Below, piece by piece: positions 48,436 to 56,749 of a stretch of 64,000 bases of DNA. The position numbers were made by a program, and so were the translations under genes. The DNA comes from Alphaproteobacteria bacterium (GTDB lineage: Bacteria; Pseudomonadota; Alphaproteobacteria; JAAEOK01): the NCBI GenBank assembly GCA_024244705.1, contig JAAEOK010000032.1:1-64000 (forward strand). Reading direction: 5' to 3'. Position 1 is the stretch's first letter, and each line of letters opens with the position of its first letter. Below the pieces are notes generated by a model. That model ran no database searches, was not told where the DNA came from, and saw only the letters and a list, made by a program, of their open reading frames with translations.

Positions 48436-49803
48436 TTAAATGACTTCAAAGTAGCGTTCCATTTCCCAGTCGCTGATGTGTTTGCGGAATTCCCGTTCCT
48501 CCCATTCCCGCGAAGCCGCGAAATGGTCGACGAACGCGTCGTCGAAAAGCGCCCGTGCCGCTTTCGACTTCTTGAAGCGCTGCGCCGCGTCCCAGAGCGT
48601 CGCCGGCAACCGCCATCGTTGCGGGAATTTTTGATCATAGGCATTGCCGCGAATCGGTTGCGGCGGCTCCAAACCGTTTTCTATGCCGTAAAGGCCGGAA
48701 GCGATCGCGGCGGCGAGGGCCAGGTAGGGGTTGGCATCCGCCGCAGCGACGCGGTACTCGACCCGTTGCGACTTGGTGCTGCCGGGAATGACACGAAGTG
48801 CCCCGGTTCTATTGTCGATCCCCCAGGTCGAATCTGTCGGCGCCCAGAATCCGGGAATGAGGCGGCGATAGGAATTTACCGTTGGCGCGACCATGGCCAG
48901 AAATTCCGGCATCAAATCCTGCTGTCCGGCGACGAATTGGCGCATGGTTCGCGACATGCCATCGGGCGCCGCAGAATCATGGAATGCCGACTTGCCCTTC
49001 TTGTCGGTCAGAGAGATATGGATATGGCCACTTTGTCCGGGCCAATCGGGAGACCATTTGGCCATGAAAGTCGCGATGCGATCGTGCTTCTGTGCGTAGA
49101 TCTTGGCAAATGTCTTGAACAAGGCGGCCCGATCCGCCGCCTCGATGGCATCGGTGACCTGGAGCGCCGCTTCCATGACGCCGGGGCCGGTTTCTTCGTG
49201 GAGACCCTCGATCGGGAAATCCATCTTTTCGCCAAGCTTGAGCAGGCCCTGGTAGAAATCTGAATATGCGGAGTTACGCAGGACCGAATAGCCGAAGAAC
49301 CCAGGCGCCATGGGTGAGAGGTCGCGATACCTCTTGTCGCGGATCGACTTGGCGGTTTCATCGAAGACAAAGAATTCATACTCCAAGCCCGCTTTGACAC
49401 GGTACCCCATGTTCTCGGCCTTCGCGATGACGCGACGAAGAACTCCGCGCGGGCAAATCGCCTCCGCGCCATCGGCAAATTCGCCCACGAAGAGAAGCGA
49501 ATCTTCTTCCAGCGGCAATTCACGGCAGCTGTCCGGGAGGATGCGCACTGGGGCATCGGGAAAGCCGGTATGCCAGCCGGTGTAGTCGACGTTGTCATAG
49601 AGTTGATCGTAAGAATCCCAACCCAGGACGACGTCGCAGAACCCGAATCCCTTGTCCAGCGCCGAGACGAATTTCTCACGCGCCATGAACTTGCCCCGCA
49701 TGATCCCGTCCATGTCAAAGATCCCGACCTTGACGTGGGTGAGGCCTTTCTCTTCGACAATTTTGCGCGCGTCCGCCGCGCTTGTGACCTTTCGTGCGTC
49801 CAT
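48436..49803 (-). CDS. Glutamine-synthetase-like gamma-glutamyl ligase
   Basis: A 455-aa member of the glutamine synthetase fold, of the GlnA-like/PuuA/IpuC group rather than nitrogen-assimilating GlnA. The N-terminal beta-grasp (VKVGIFDMDGIMRGKFM) is followed by a catalytic barrel with GLEYEFFVF, ETGPGVMEAALQ, GQSGHIHISL and RVEYRVAAADANPYLALAA. Such enzymes join glutamate to an amine. With the ALDH and ADH downstream (27- and 12-bp spacings) it suggests catabolism of an amine or amino alcohol. Confidence 0.9.
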   Translation of the reverse strand: MDARKVTSAADARKIVEEKGLTHVKVGIFDMDGIMRGKFMAREKFVSALDKGFGFCDVVLGWDSYDQLYDNVDYTGWHTGFPDAPVRILPDSCRELPLEEDSLLFVGEFADGAEAICPRGVLRRVIAKAENMGYRVKAGLEYEFFVFDETAKSIRDKRYRDLSPMAPGFFGYSVLRNSAYSDFYQGLLKLGEKMDFPIEGLHEETGPGVMEAALQVTDAIEAADRAALFKTFAKIYAQKHDRIATFMAKWSPDWPGQSGHIHISLTDKKGKSAFHDSAAPDGMSRTMRQFVAGQQDLMPEFLAMVAPTVNSYRRLIPGFWAPTDSTWGIDNRTGALRVIPGSTKSQRVEYRVAAADANPYLALAAAIASGLYGIENGLEPPQPIRGNAYDQKFPQRWRLPATLWDAAQRFKKSKAARALFDDAFVDHFAASREWEEREFRKHISDWEMERYFEVI

Positions 49804-49903
49804 GGTTCCTTCCCTTGGATTGAACGGGTACCGGTCCCCCTAAGTCAGCTGCCGCAGTTTATAGGAATCGTGGCTGCCGCAGGAGAGCAATGATCCTTCG
49901 AGA

Positions 49904-52090
49904 TCAGTTCGGTTGTTGCTTGATTTCACTGGCGATCTTGTCGCCGAAGGTCTTTTGCAGATCGTTGACGCAGGGATGGTGGTGACCGGCGCCGAGGCTC
50001 GCGAACGGGACCAAGAAGCCCGCGGGCCCAAGCAACAGCACGCCGACGACAGCCTCCGCGACTTCACCGACGACCGACAATGCGTCTGGCGCGACCGTCG
50101 GGTCCGACAGCGTCCCGCCGACCCGAAGATCGGTCGCCAAGCTGAACAGGCTTGGGTCCTTGGGTCGCGGCGACAGAAAGAAGTCGATCTTCTCGGTCTG
50201 CAAATTTATCGAACCTTTTCCAGTCATCGTCATGTCGCGCGTGTCGAACAGCAAGGAGGTTGTCTTTGCCAGGCCTTTCGTGATTTCGAACTGGGCCAAG
50301 GCGCATTTGATCTTTGCATCGTCCACGCCCTTACGCCATGGCATAAGAAATTTGGTCAGATCGACGGCAATGAGATCAATGTATTTACTCGCGATTTCGC
50401 CCTCTCCCATGACCAGCCCAACATGACCGTCGAGACCGCCGACCATGTCCTGTACCGATCGGCCTCGCCCCGTGACGTCGGCACCAACGTCGACTTCCCC
50501 CTTCACGAGATCGGTGACCTTGGTTTCGGAGAGGAGCTGTCCGAGGTCGAAGTCCTGCAGCAACAGCTCGATCCTCGTTTCGGGAGTCTCGCCGAGCGTA
50601 ATCCCAATTCTCGCGGTCGCCGTGGATTTCAGGTAGTCGATTTCGAGGGGATCGACCCTTAGTGAACCCTTGTTCAGGTCGATCCTGGTGTGAGCCAAAT
50701 CTATCCTTGCGTCTCGGATGACGAGGCGGTTTACATTGAGGCTGATGTCGGCGTCGACCTTGCCGAGAACATCGAAGGGTAAATCTCGATCTGAGAAAAT
50801 CCGACCGCTCTTTGTCGTGTCTTGCGACGGCGCCTCGACATCGCGGTCTATCTCGGGCAGGAACGGGGTGACGTCGACGACCGCGGACGTCAGATCGACC
50901 GATATCCTGGGCACGGTCCCGTACCGCCATGAAACCGAGCCGCTGGCGTCACTTTGACCGAGAGTCGCCGAAACGGCCTTGGCATTGAGCTCGGTCTTGG
51001 ATCCGCCAAGCTTCGTCGATAATTTGAGCGGTCCGGCCTCCAACATGTTGATGCCCAGGATCGGGCCAAGGCGGGAAAACTCCGGCGCTGCCGCGGCGAC
51101 ATTCAAATCGAAATCCTGGAATGTCAGAATTTCGGAAACCCGACCTTGGGCAGTTAACGAAGCCGCGCTTTCCGTTAACTTAACCTCAAAGTCGACATCG
51201 TAGCCCTTGCCACTGCTGCCCATCAGGGTCGCGGTGGCGTTGAAGGGGCCGGTATCAGGCATTGCGATATCAGTCAATTCGAAGAGGTCGGCCATGCCCG
51301 GCCCTGAAGCGGCAAGCTTGAAGTCGACGCCGGCAAATCCGATGAGGTCTTCGGCTTGTCCGTCAACCGATAGCGCGGCGCTGCCGATCTCGGCATTTGC
51401 CTTGAACCGAACCTTCTGACTTTGGGACAGCTCCCTCAGAGAACCGGTCTTTGCTTCCAGGCGCCATTGTTGGCCCTCGACTTTGCCGTCGAATTGTAAC
51501 GTAAGGTCTTGATTCGGAGCCGACGCGGAGAGTTCCAAAGTTTCAACGTCTCCCGACGCTATGGCGCCGGTCTCCCCGTCACGGAACTCGACATTCATAT
51601 TTTCGATGCGGGCGGCGGCGAAGCTTTGATATCTGAGTTCGATATACTCATCGCCCTCGTCGATCACATCGTCCGCATTCTTGATGTCCCAATTTCCGCG
51701 CCCCTCAGCGTCTGTTTCCAATCTGATTTGGCCGCCGGATAGGGTCAGGCGTTCGACTTGGAATGTCCCGAAAATCAATGGCCAAAGGCTGAACGCGGCA
51801 GTCAGGTGATCAACCTTCACCATGACCGGAGCCGTCCCCCACGACGCGTTGCCGAAAGTAATATCGCGGGCGGAAATCTCCGGGCTGAGGCTCAACGACG
51901 CATCGATGTGTCCCGCGATTTGAAACTCGCGGCCGGTTGTTTCCTTCATGAAACCGGCGATCTCGTCCTTGTAGCGGGTGAGGTCGAGATTGTGGAGGAT
52001 AAGCAGCGCCGCCGTAACGGGCGCCGCGATACAGACCAGGACAACCAGCCCAATAATCAGACGGCGCCTGCCGCGTCGTCGTCGGAACAT
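49904..52090 (-). CDS. AsmA-family envelope protein
   Basis: A 728-aa protein with a basic N-terminus and one signal-anchor helix (MFRRRRGRRRLIIGLVVLVC onward, to about 35), then a long beta-rich periplasmic region. LDLTRYKDEIAGFMKETTGREFQIAG is the AsmA N-terminal motif, and the C-terminal third has VDVGADVTGRGRSVQDMVGGLDG. AsmA-like proteins are proposed to act in lipid transport or outer-membrane assembly. I use ATG 52090; an ATG at 52174 would add 28 residues before the anchor. Confidence 0.87.
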   Translation of the reverse strand: MFRRRRGRRRLIIGLVVLVCIAAPVTAALLILHNLDLTRYKDEIAGFMKETTGREFQIAGHIDASLSLSPEISARDITFGNASWGTAPVMVKVDHLTAAFSLWPLIFGTFQVERLTLSGGQIRLETDAEGRGNWDIKNADDVIDEGDEYIELRYQSFAAARIENMNVEFRDGETGAIASGDVETLELSASAPNQDLTLQFDGKVEGQQWRLEAKTGSLRELSQSQKVRFKANAEIGSAALSVDGQAEDLIGFAGVDFKLAASGPGMADLFELTDIAMPDTGPFNATATLMGSSGKGYDVDFEVKLTESAASLTAQGRVSEILTFQDFDLNVAAAAPEFSRLGPILGINMLEAGPLKLSTKLGGSKTELNAKAVSATLGQSDASGSVSWRYGTVPRISVDLTSAVVDVTPFLPEIDRDVEAPSQDTTKSGRIFSDRDLPFDVLGKVDADISLNVNRLVIRDARIDLAHTRIDLNKGSLRVDPLEIDYLKSTATARIGITLGETPETRIELLLQDFDLGQLLSETKVTDLVKGEVDVGADVTGRGRSVQDMVGGLDGHVGLVMGEGEIASKYIDLIAVDLTKFLMPWRKGVDDAKIKCALAQFEITKGLAKTTSLLFDTRDMTMTGKGSINLQTEKIDFFLSPRPKDPSLFSLATDLRVGGTLSDPTVAPDALSVVGEVAEAVVGVLLLGPAGFLVPFASLGAGHHHPCVNDLQKTFGDKIASEIKQQPN

Positions 52091-52258
52091 TGGTCTAGCC
52101 AAAAGTCTTCCTCGCCGCGCGCAAAGTGGACTTCCTAGTGGTCCTGGTAATGGGCACACGGGGCATGGCCGCACGGAATTCGCAGTGCTTGGTTACCGAC
52201 CACGTGTCGGTCGCGCTCGCCATGCTCGCTTCAAATGGATCAATACACACGTCGGCGG

Positions 52259-52855
52259 CTAGCCTTCCAGCTTGCGTTCCACAAAACCCAACCGGTCCTG
52301 ACCCCAGAACAGCTCACCGTCGACGATATAGGTCGGCGATCCGAAGACCCCGGCCTCGATCGCATTGTCGGTATCGGCATCGTAAATGCCGGGGATCGCC
52401 GGATGGCCCGCCGCGCCCAGGAGCGATTGGTCGTCCAAACCGGTCTCCTTCGCGATCGTGGCCAAAGTGTCGTTCTCCGCGATGTCGCGGTCTTCGGCCC
52501 AGACTGCGCGCAGGATGGCATTACTGAGCGCGAGGGTGTCCTGACCATTGTCACGGGCAGCGATAACGAGACGGGCAGCACTCTCCTCGGCGGCGGGAAA
52601 GAATTTGGGGCTCATATTGAGCGGAATACCGCGAAAATCTCGCCATCTCGCCAATTCGAGCAAGCGGTAGTCCCGACGTTGCTTGGCTCGTTTGGGCAGC
52701 GGCAGACCACCCGATGCTGGGAATATTTTGGCTAATTGGATGGGGTAGACGTTGACCGATGCCTGATGACGGGCGGCGATGCTGGCCAACTCCTGACCGC
52801 CCAGATAGGCAAAGGGCGAAATCAGCGAGAAATAGTAATCGATCACCTTGGACAT
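52259..52855 (-). CDS. DsbA-fold 2-hydroxychromene-2-carboxylate isomerase-like protein
   Basis: A 198-aa kappa-class GST/HCCA-isomerase-like protein. It begins IDYYFSLISPFAYLGGQELA with the serine-containing active-site turn SPFAYLG in place of a CxxC, and ends GVFGSPTYIVDGELFWGQDRLGFVE, both hallmarks. The real substrate is unknown; the name comes from the naphthalene pathway, which is not present here. ATG 52855 is preferred over an adjacent GTG. Confidence 0.88.
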   Translation of the reverse strand: MSKVIDYYFSLISPFAYLGGQELASIAARHQASVNVYPIQLAKIFPASGGLPLPKRAKQRRDYRLLELARWRDFRGIPLNMSPKFFPAAEESAARLVIAARDNGQDTLALSNAILRAVWAEDRDIAENDTLATIAKETGLDDQSLLGAAGHPAIPGIYDADTDNAIEAGVFGSPTYIVDGELFWGQDRLGFVERKLEG

Positions 52856-52968
52856 CACTGCGAACGCCGCTCCTCGACGACTGGTTTCGACACGCCATCC
52901 TAGCGCTACGGTGCGCCCAAGCCTATGCTATATCGTTTCGCGGAATACCTAATCGCCAGGGGGACGTG

Positions 52969-53214
52969 ATGAATCTTATTCTATTCCTAATTATTGGGCT
53001 ATTGGCCGGATGGATTGCCGGGCAACTCATGAAAGGGCGCGGATTCGGCCTCATCGGCAACCTCATTGTTGGCGTTCTGGGTGCGTTTATCGGCGGCTAC
53101 GTGGTGGGAGTGCTCGGTTTCCAGGGCGCAGGCCTCGTCGCCGAACTCGTCATCGCGGTGATCGGCGCGGTCGTGCTACTTTTCGTCGTCGGAGTTCTCA
53201 AGAAGGCGACATAA
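52969..53214 (+). CDS. GlsB/YeaQ/YmgE family membrane protein
   Basis: An 81-aa, glycine-rich, three-helix inner-membrane protein of the transglycosylase-associated (GlsB/YeaQ/YmgE) family. MNLILFLIIGLLAGWIAGQL, then GNLIVGVLGAFIGGYVVGVL and a last helix AVIGAVVLLFVVGVL. Family members are often stress-induced; function unknown. A GGGGGA site precedes ATG 52969. Convergent with hsp20 across a shared terminator. Confidence 0.88.
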   Translation: MNLILFLIIGLLAGWIAGQLMKGRGFGLIGNLIVGVLGAFIGGYVVGVLGFQGAGLVAELVIAVIGAVVLLFVVGVLKKAT

Positions 53215-53230
53215 ATCTTCCCAATCGGCA

Positions 53231-53272
53231 AAAAAACGAGGGCCATCCCTAGGTGGATGGCCCTGTCTTTTT
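53231..53272. terminator. Bidirectional terminator between GlsB-like gene and hsp20
   Basis: A perfect 10-bp stem (AGGGCCATCC 53239–53248, GGATGGCCCT 53255–53264) with loop CTAGGT. On the plus strand it is followed by GTCTTTTT (53265–53272); on the minus strand, the As at 53230–53236 give CGTTTTTT. It can stop both convergent transcripts. Confidence 0.88.
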
Positions 53273-53287
53273 GGGAACCCGCCAGCC

Positions 53288-53797
53288 TTATGCGGTCTTG
53301 ATTTCGATTTGCTTGGATTTCTCCTGACGGGCCTCCGTCTTGGGCAGCGAAATCGTCAGCACGCCGTTCTTGAATATCGCCTTGACTTTGTCGTCATCGA
53401 TGCCGTCGCCGACCGGGATGACCCGACGGAAGGCGCCATAGGACCGTTCGATAAGGTGATAGCGTTTGGCCTCATTCTTGTCCTCGGTCTCATTCTTGCG
53501 CTCGCCCTCGATCGTCAAAACGCCATCATGCAAGGTGACGTTGACGTCCTTCTCCTCGAGCCCCGGCAACTCGGCGGTGATTTCGACTTGCTTGTCGTCT
53601 TCGCTGATGTCGATTTTGGTCGCGGTTATATTCAAGCCGCTGCGGCCACTATCGGTCGGCAATCTGGCCGTCCCCCAGAATTCGTCGAAGACACGGTCCA
53701 TTTCGCGCCTAAAGGCAGCAAAGGGATCGCCTGAGTCGCGGCGGGCAAGGTTGCCTGTTGGGGTATGTTGGGGAGTGGGAATCAAATTTCGAAACAT
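53288..53797 (-). CDS. Small heat shock protein, Hsp20/alpha-crystallin family
   Basis: A 169-aa small heat shock protein that holds unfolding proteins. The alpha-crystallin domain (about 60–155) has KQVEITAELPGLEEKDVNVTL-type strands, GVLTIEGERK, and the signature FKNGVLTISLPKT, followed by a short tail. ATG 53797 is chosen because GGAGG lies 8 bp before it; ATG 53803 is only 2 bp from that site. It stands behind a heat-shock-type promoter and a structured leader. Confidence 0.92.
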   Translation of the reverse strand: MFRNLIPTPQHTPTGNLARRDSGDPFAAFRREMDRVFDEFWGTARLPTDSGRSGLNITATKIDISEDDKQVEITAELPGLEEKDVNVTLHDGVLTIEGERKNETEDKNEAKRYHLIERSYGAFRRVIPVGDGIDDDKVKAIFKNGVLTISLPKTEARQEKSKQIEIKTA

Positions 53798-53808
53798 CTC
53801 CATATCCT

Positions 53809-53864
53809 CCTTCAAAGCGACATGGTGTGAGGGTGATTCGAAGGCCGAAGAGCCTTTCATCACC
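53809..53864 (-). promoter_or_regulatory. Structured hsp20 leader, candidate RNA thermometer
   Basis: Two exclusive folds are seen in the minus-strand mRNA. One pairs 53837–53844 (CCTTCGAA) with 53809–53816 (TTTGAAGG, one G·U), hiding part of the AAGGAGG ribosome site. The other is a hairpin with outer stem GGTGAT/ATCACC (53859–53864 with 53832–53837) and inner stem AAGGC/GCCTT, which uses the same bases. This layout resembles ROSE-type leaders of small heat shock genes but is not an established match. Confidence 0.5.
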
Positions 53865-53906
53865 ACGGTCAAAACCCTACCATAGGCGCTTCAACCATCT
53901 GTTTCG

Positions 53907-53936
53907 TATATGGTTTCTCTCGCTTCCCGTTCAAGG
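53907..53936 (-). promoter_or_regulatory. Heat-shock (RpoH/sigma32-type) promoter of hsp20
   Basis: On the minus strand CCTTGAA (53930–53936) is followed after 16 bp by CCATATA (53907–53913). Both match alphaproteobacterial sigma32 promoters. The expected start near 53899 gives a leader of about 100 nt before the hsp20 ATG at 53797. Confidence 0.75.
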
Positions 53937-54121
53937 TCCCAAGGGCCGAAATTGGACCTCTCAATGTCGAATGTTTGGGCCCCGCCACCGCTCCGGATAT
54001 GGCATCCCGTAGAATTTGTGGCGACGGCGTAGTTCGGAACACTTACCTGGCAGGTAATTGCAGCCGTCCCGGTGCTCATCCTATGACTGCCATCATGTTC
54101 ATTTGTCCAAAGGATCGAGCG
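53937..54121 (+). promoter_or_regulatory. Upstream region of the 4TM–SRPBCC gene with a 15-bp palindrome
   Basis: TTACCTGGCAGGTAA at 54043–54057 is a perfect inverted repeat of 7 bp around one base, 64 bp before the gene. This is the size and place expected of an operator for a dimeric repressor, but the factor is unknown. No strong -35/-10 pair is apparent; together with the hsp20 leader this makes a 324-bp stretch without coding sequence. Confidence 0.45.
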
Positions 54122-55084
54122 ATGAAACTTCACCAAGCCAACGATACCCTGTTGCGCCGCGTCCTGGTGGCGAACGCGCTGTCTTCGGCTTCGTCCGGTC
54201 TGCTATGTCTTCTCTTTCCGCAAGCCGCCGCGACGCTGTTGTTCGAAAACACGTTTTCGGTACTGGGAATTTCTCCGTCAGGTCTCTTGTTGGCGCTCGG
54301 GATCGGACTTCTCATCTTCGCTATCTTTGTCCTTGTGACCGCTCGGGAGGAGACTCTCGCAATGGGTCGGGCGCGGCTGGTCTGCCTCGCCGATCTGCTG
54401 TGGGTCGTGGATAGTGTCGCGCTGCTCCTGGTATTCCCCGACACCTTCTCGCCGATCGGATTCGAGATCGTTTCGGTGGTGGCGCTTTGCGTCTTGCTCT
54501 TTGCTCTCGGGCAACTGGCGGGCATTGCCTTGGTTTATCAGGGTCGGAGCGACGTTCGGGTGAGCGCCCGAAAGGATGGCTGGATGACCGTCACAGCCAG
54601 CATAGAAACGACGGCATCTGCGGCGCGCGTTTGGCAGGTCATGCGCGATCAGAAATGCTACGCCGATGTGGCGGACAATCTCAGCAAGGCCGAAATCATA
54701 GCCGGGCAGGGCGAAGGCATGGTCCGGCAATGTACCGACACCGCAGGTCGGAGTTGGCGGGAAACCTGTTCCCGCTGGGAGGAAGGCCAGGGTTTCGCCT
54801 TCCGCGTCCATACCGAAGCCGCGGACTATCCTTATCCTATCGCTCGAATGACCGGAGAGTGGACCCTTTCGCCCACGAAGCGGGGAACGCGAATCAGCAT
54901 GACTTTTGGCATCCAGGCAAAATCCGGCTTTACCGGTCGCCTGATTTTCAATGTGATGGCAGCCTCATTCCCCCGGATCTGCGACCGCTTGTTGCGCAAC
55001 TGGACGCGGGTCATGGAAGATCGGGAGAATTCCGCGGTTTGCCGACCGCCGTTGGCGGCGCCAGCCGCAAATCCCGGCGCTTGA
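54122..55084 (+). CDS. Four-helix membrane protein with SRPBCC (polyketide-cyclase-like) domain
   Basis: A 320-aa protein with two parts. Residues about 10–145 form four hydrophobic helices (LVANALSSASSGLLCLLFP, SGLLLALGIGLLIFAIFVLV, LADLLWVVDSVALLLVF, VVALCVLLFALGQLAGIAL). From about 160 a START-like SRPBCC domain follows (MTVTASIETTASAARVWQVM, CSRWEEGQGFAFRVHTEA, GEWTLSPTKRGTRISMTF), which usually binds lipids or hydrophobic ligands. AAGGATCG precedes ATG 54122. The last 74 bp overlap the convergent acyl-CoA synthetase gene. Confidence 0.75.
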   Translation: MKLHQANDTLLRRVLVANALSSASSGLLCLLFPQAAATLLFENTFSVLGISPSGLLLALGIGLLIFAIFVLVTAREETLAMGRARLVCLADLLWVVDSVALLLVFPDTFSPIGFEIVSVVALCVLLFALGQLAGIALVYQGRSDVRVSARKDGWMTVTASIETTASAARVWQVMRDQKCYADVADNLSKAEIIAGQGEGMVRQCTDTAGRSWRETCSRWEEGQGFAFRVHTEAADYPYPIARMTGEWTLSPTKRGTRISMTFGIQAKSGFTGRLIFNVMAASFPRICDRLLRNWTRVMEDRENSAVCRPPLAAPAANPGA

Positions 55085-56663
55085 TCTTTCCGGTTGTCGT
55101 CATCGGCAGGCTGTCGACAAAATCGATCAGGCGGGGATATTCGTGGGCCGCGAGCCGGGATTTGACATGGGCCTGGATCGCGGTCCGCAAGGCATCGTCG
55201 GCAACGATGCCCGGCTTGACCACGATGAACGCCTTGACGACCTCGGTGCGTATTTTGTCAGGCACGCCGACGACTGCCGCCAAACTGACCGCCGGGTGCC
55301 GCATCAGGCAGTCCTCGATCTCGCCGGGCCCGATGCGATAGCCGGCGCTGGTTATGACGTCATCGTCGCGGCAGACGAACCAGAAATAGTCGTCCTCGTC
55401 CTGCCACCCGGTATCGCCGGTTATCAGCCAGTCGCCGACATATTTGTCGCGGGTCGCGTCTGGGTTGCGCCAGTATTCGAGCATCATGACCGGGTCGGGA
55501 CGGCGCACCGCAATCTGCCCCTTTTCGCCGCGCGGCAGCACGCTGCCCTCGGCGTCGATGATGGCGAGCCGATGGCCGGGCGCCGGCCGGCCCATGGAGC
55601 CCGCCCGCACCGGATAGAGCGACGAACAATTGGCGACGACCAGATTGCACTCCGTCTGGCCATAGCCCTCGTTGATGGTGCAGCCAAGTGCGTCTCGGCC
55701 CCACGCCAGCAATTCCTCCCCCATCGGTTCGCCACCCGTGAAGCAGGTGCGAAGGCTGCCCGGAAATGGGCGCTTCGGGTCCTCGATCTGGCGCATCAAT
55801 TTGAGGGCGGTCGGCGGGAGAAAGGTATTATGAACTCTATGGGCTTCCATCATTGCGAAAGCCTGCTCGGGGTCGAACTTCGGTGCCCGGAAGACCAAAA
55901 CAGGCACGCCGTGGAACCACGCCGGCATGAGCAGGTCCATCAGCGCGCCAATCCACGCCCAGTCGGCCGGAGTCCAGAACAGGTCGCCTGGCTGGGGGTA
56001 GAATTCATGGAAGAATTCGTTGCCCGGCATATGGCCGAGCATCGTGCGATGGGCGTGGAGCGCGCCCTTGGGTGGGCCGGTGGTCCCGGACGTGTAAATG
56101 AGAAGGCATGGGTCATCGGCCTTTGTCGGAACCACCTCGAAATCGTCTGACGCGCGTTCGAGGAGTCGTGTCCACCCGTCCGCACCGGGCTCATCGATGA
56201 CGATGACGCGAGCCAGGTCAGGTAGGCGGTCCTGGATCGCGTCAATTTTGTCCGCATTCGACCTATCGGTTACCAGGATCTTGGCGCCGCTGTTGTGCAG
56301 TCGGTACTGCAGGGCCTCGTCGCCGAACAACGCGAACAAGGGCAGGGCGATCGCACCCATCTTGTAGGCCGCAACGTGGGCGATGGCCGCCTCGGGGCAT
56401 TGCGGCAACAGGATCCCCATCCGGTCGCCGGGTACCACGCCGAAGGACTTCAGGACGTTGGCGAGCCGGTTCGACAGCTTCTTGAGGTCGCCAAAGCCAT
56501 AGCGTTCGACGCGGCCGTCGCCGTCGACATAGATAAGCGCCGGCGGGTTCCCTGTCGCATGGCGATCGCACACGGCGGCGCCCATGTTGTAGCTGGCCGG
56601 CACCTGCCAGCGAAACGCTGCATAGATTTCTTCATAGGTGTCCCCGGGCGGGAGGAAGCGCAT
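55011..56663 (-). CDS. Acyl-CoA synthetase (AMP-binding)
   Basis: A 550-aa adenylate-forming enzyme that activates a carboxylic acid to its CoA thioester. The ATP loop is IYTSGTTGPPKG; INEGYGQTECNLVV and WLITGDTGWQDEDDYFWF follow, and the C-terminal catalytic lysine is in TTTGKIKRRDLR. It resembles acetyl/medium-chain-type synthetases; a role in acetoacetate or fatty-acid activation is open. It is divergent from the SDR gene (86-bp gap). Confidence 0.92.
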   Translation of the reverse strand: MRFLPPGDTYEEIYAAFRWQVPASYNMGAAVCDRHATGNPPALIYVDGDGRVERYGFGDLKKLSNRLANVLKSFGVVPGDRMGILLPQCPEAAIAHVAAYKMGAIALPLFALFGDEALQYRLHNSGAKILVTDRSNADKIDAIQDRLPDLARVIVIDEPGADGWTRLLERASDDFEVVPTKADDPCLLIYTSGTTGPPKGALHAHRTMLGHMPGNEFFHEFYPQPGDLFWTPADWAWIGALMDLLMPAWFHGVPVLVFRAPKFDPEQAFAMMEAHRVHNTFLPPTALKLMRQIEDPKRPFPGSLRTCFTGGEPMGEELLAWGRDALGCTINEGYGQTECNLVVANCSSLYPVRAGSMGRPAPGHRLAIIDAEGSVLPRGEKGQIAVRRPDPVMMLEYWRNPDATRDKYVGDWLITGDTGWQDEDDYFWFVCRDDDVITSAGYRIGPGEIEDCLMRHPAVSLAAVVGVPDKIRTEVVKAFIVVKPGIVADDALRTAIQAHVKSRLAAHEYPRLIDFVDSLPMTTTGKIKRRDLRLAPPTAVGKPRNSPDLP

Positions 56664-56749
56664 CTCGACCTCGTGGTTTGACCGCGGAATTCATGATACC
56701 CAATCCGGCCGTGTCGCGGTAAGAGCGGTCTACATCTTGGGAGAATGGC

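Noticed and set aside
47926-49263. Plus-strand open frame of 445 codons opposite the ALDH and GS-like genes
   Set aside because: Both minus-strand genes have all catalytic motifs. The plus-strand product looks random and basic.
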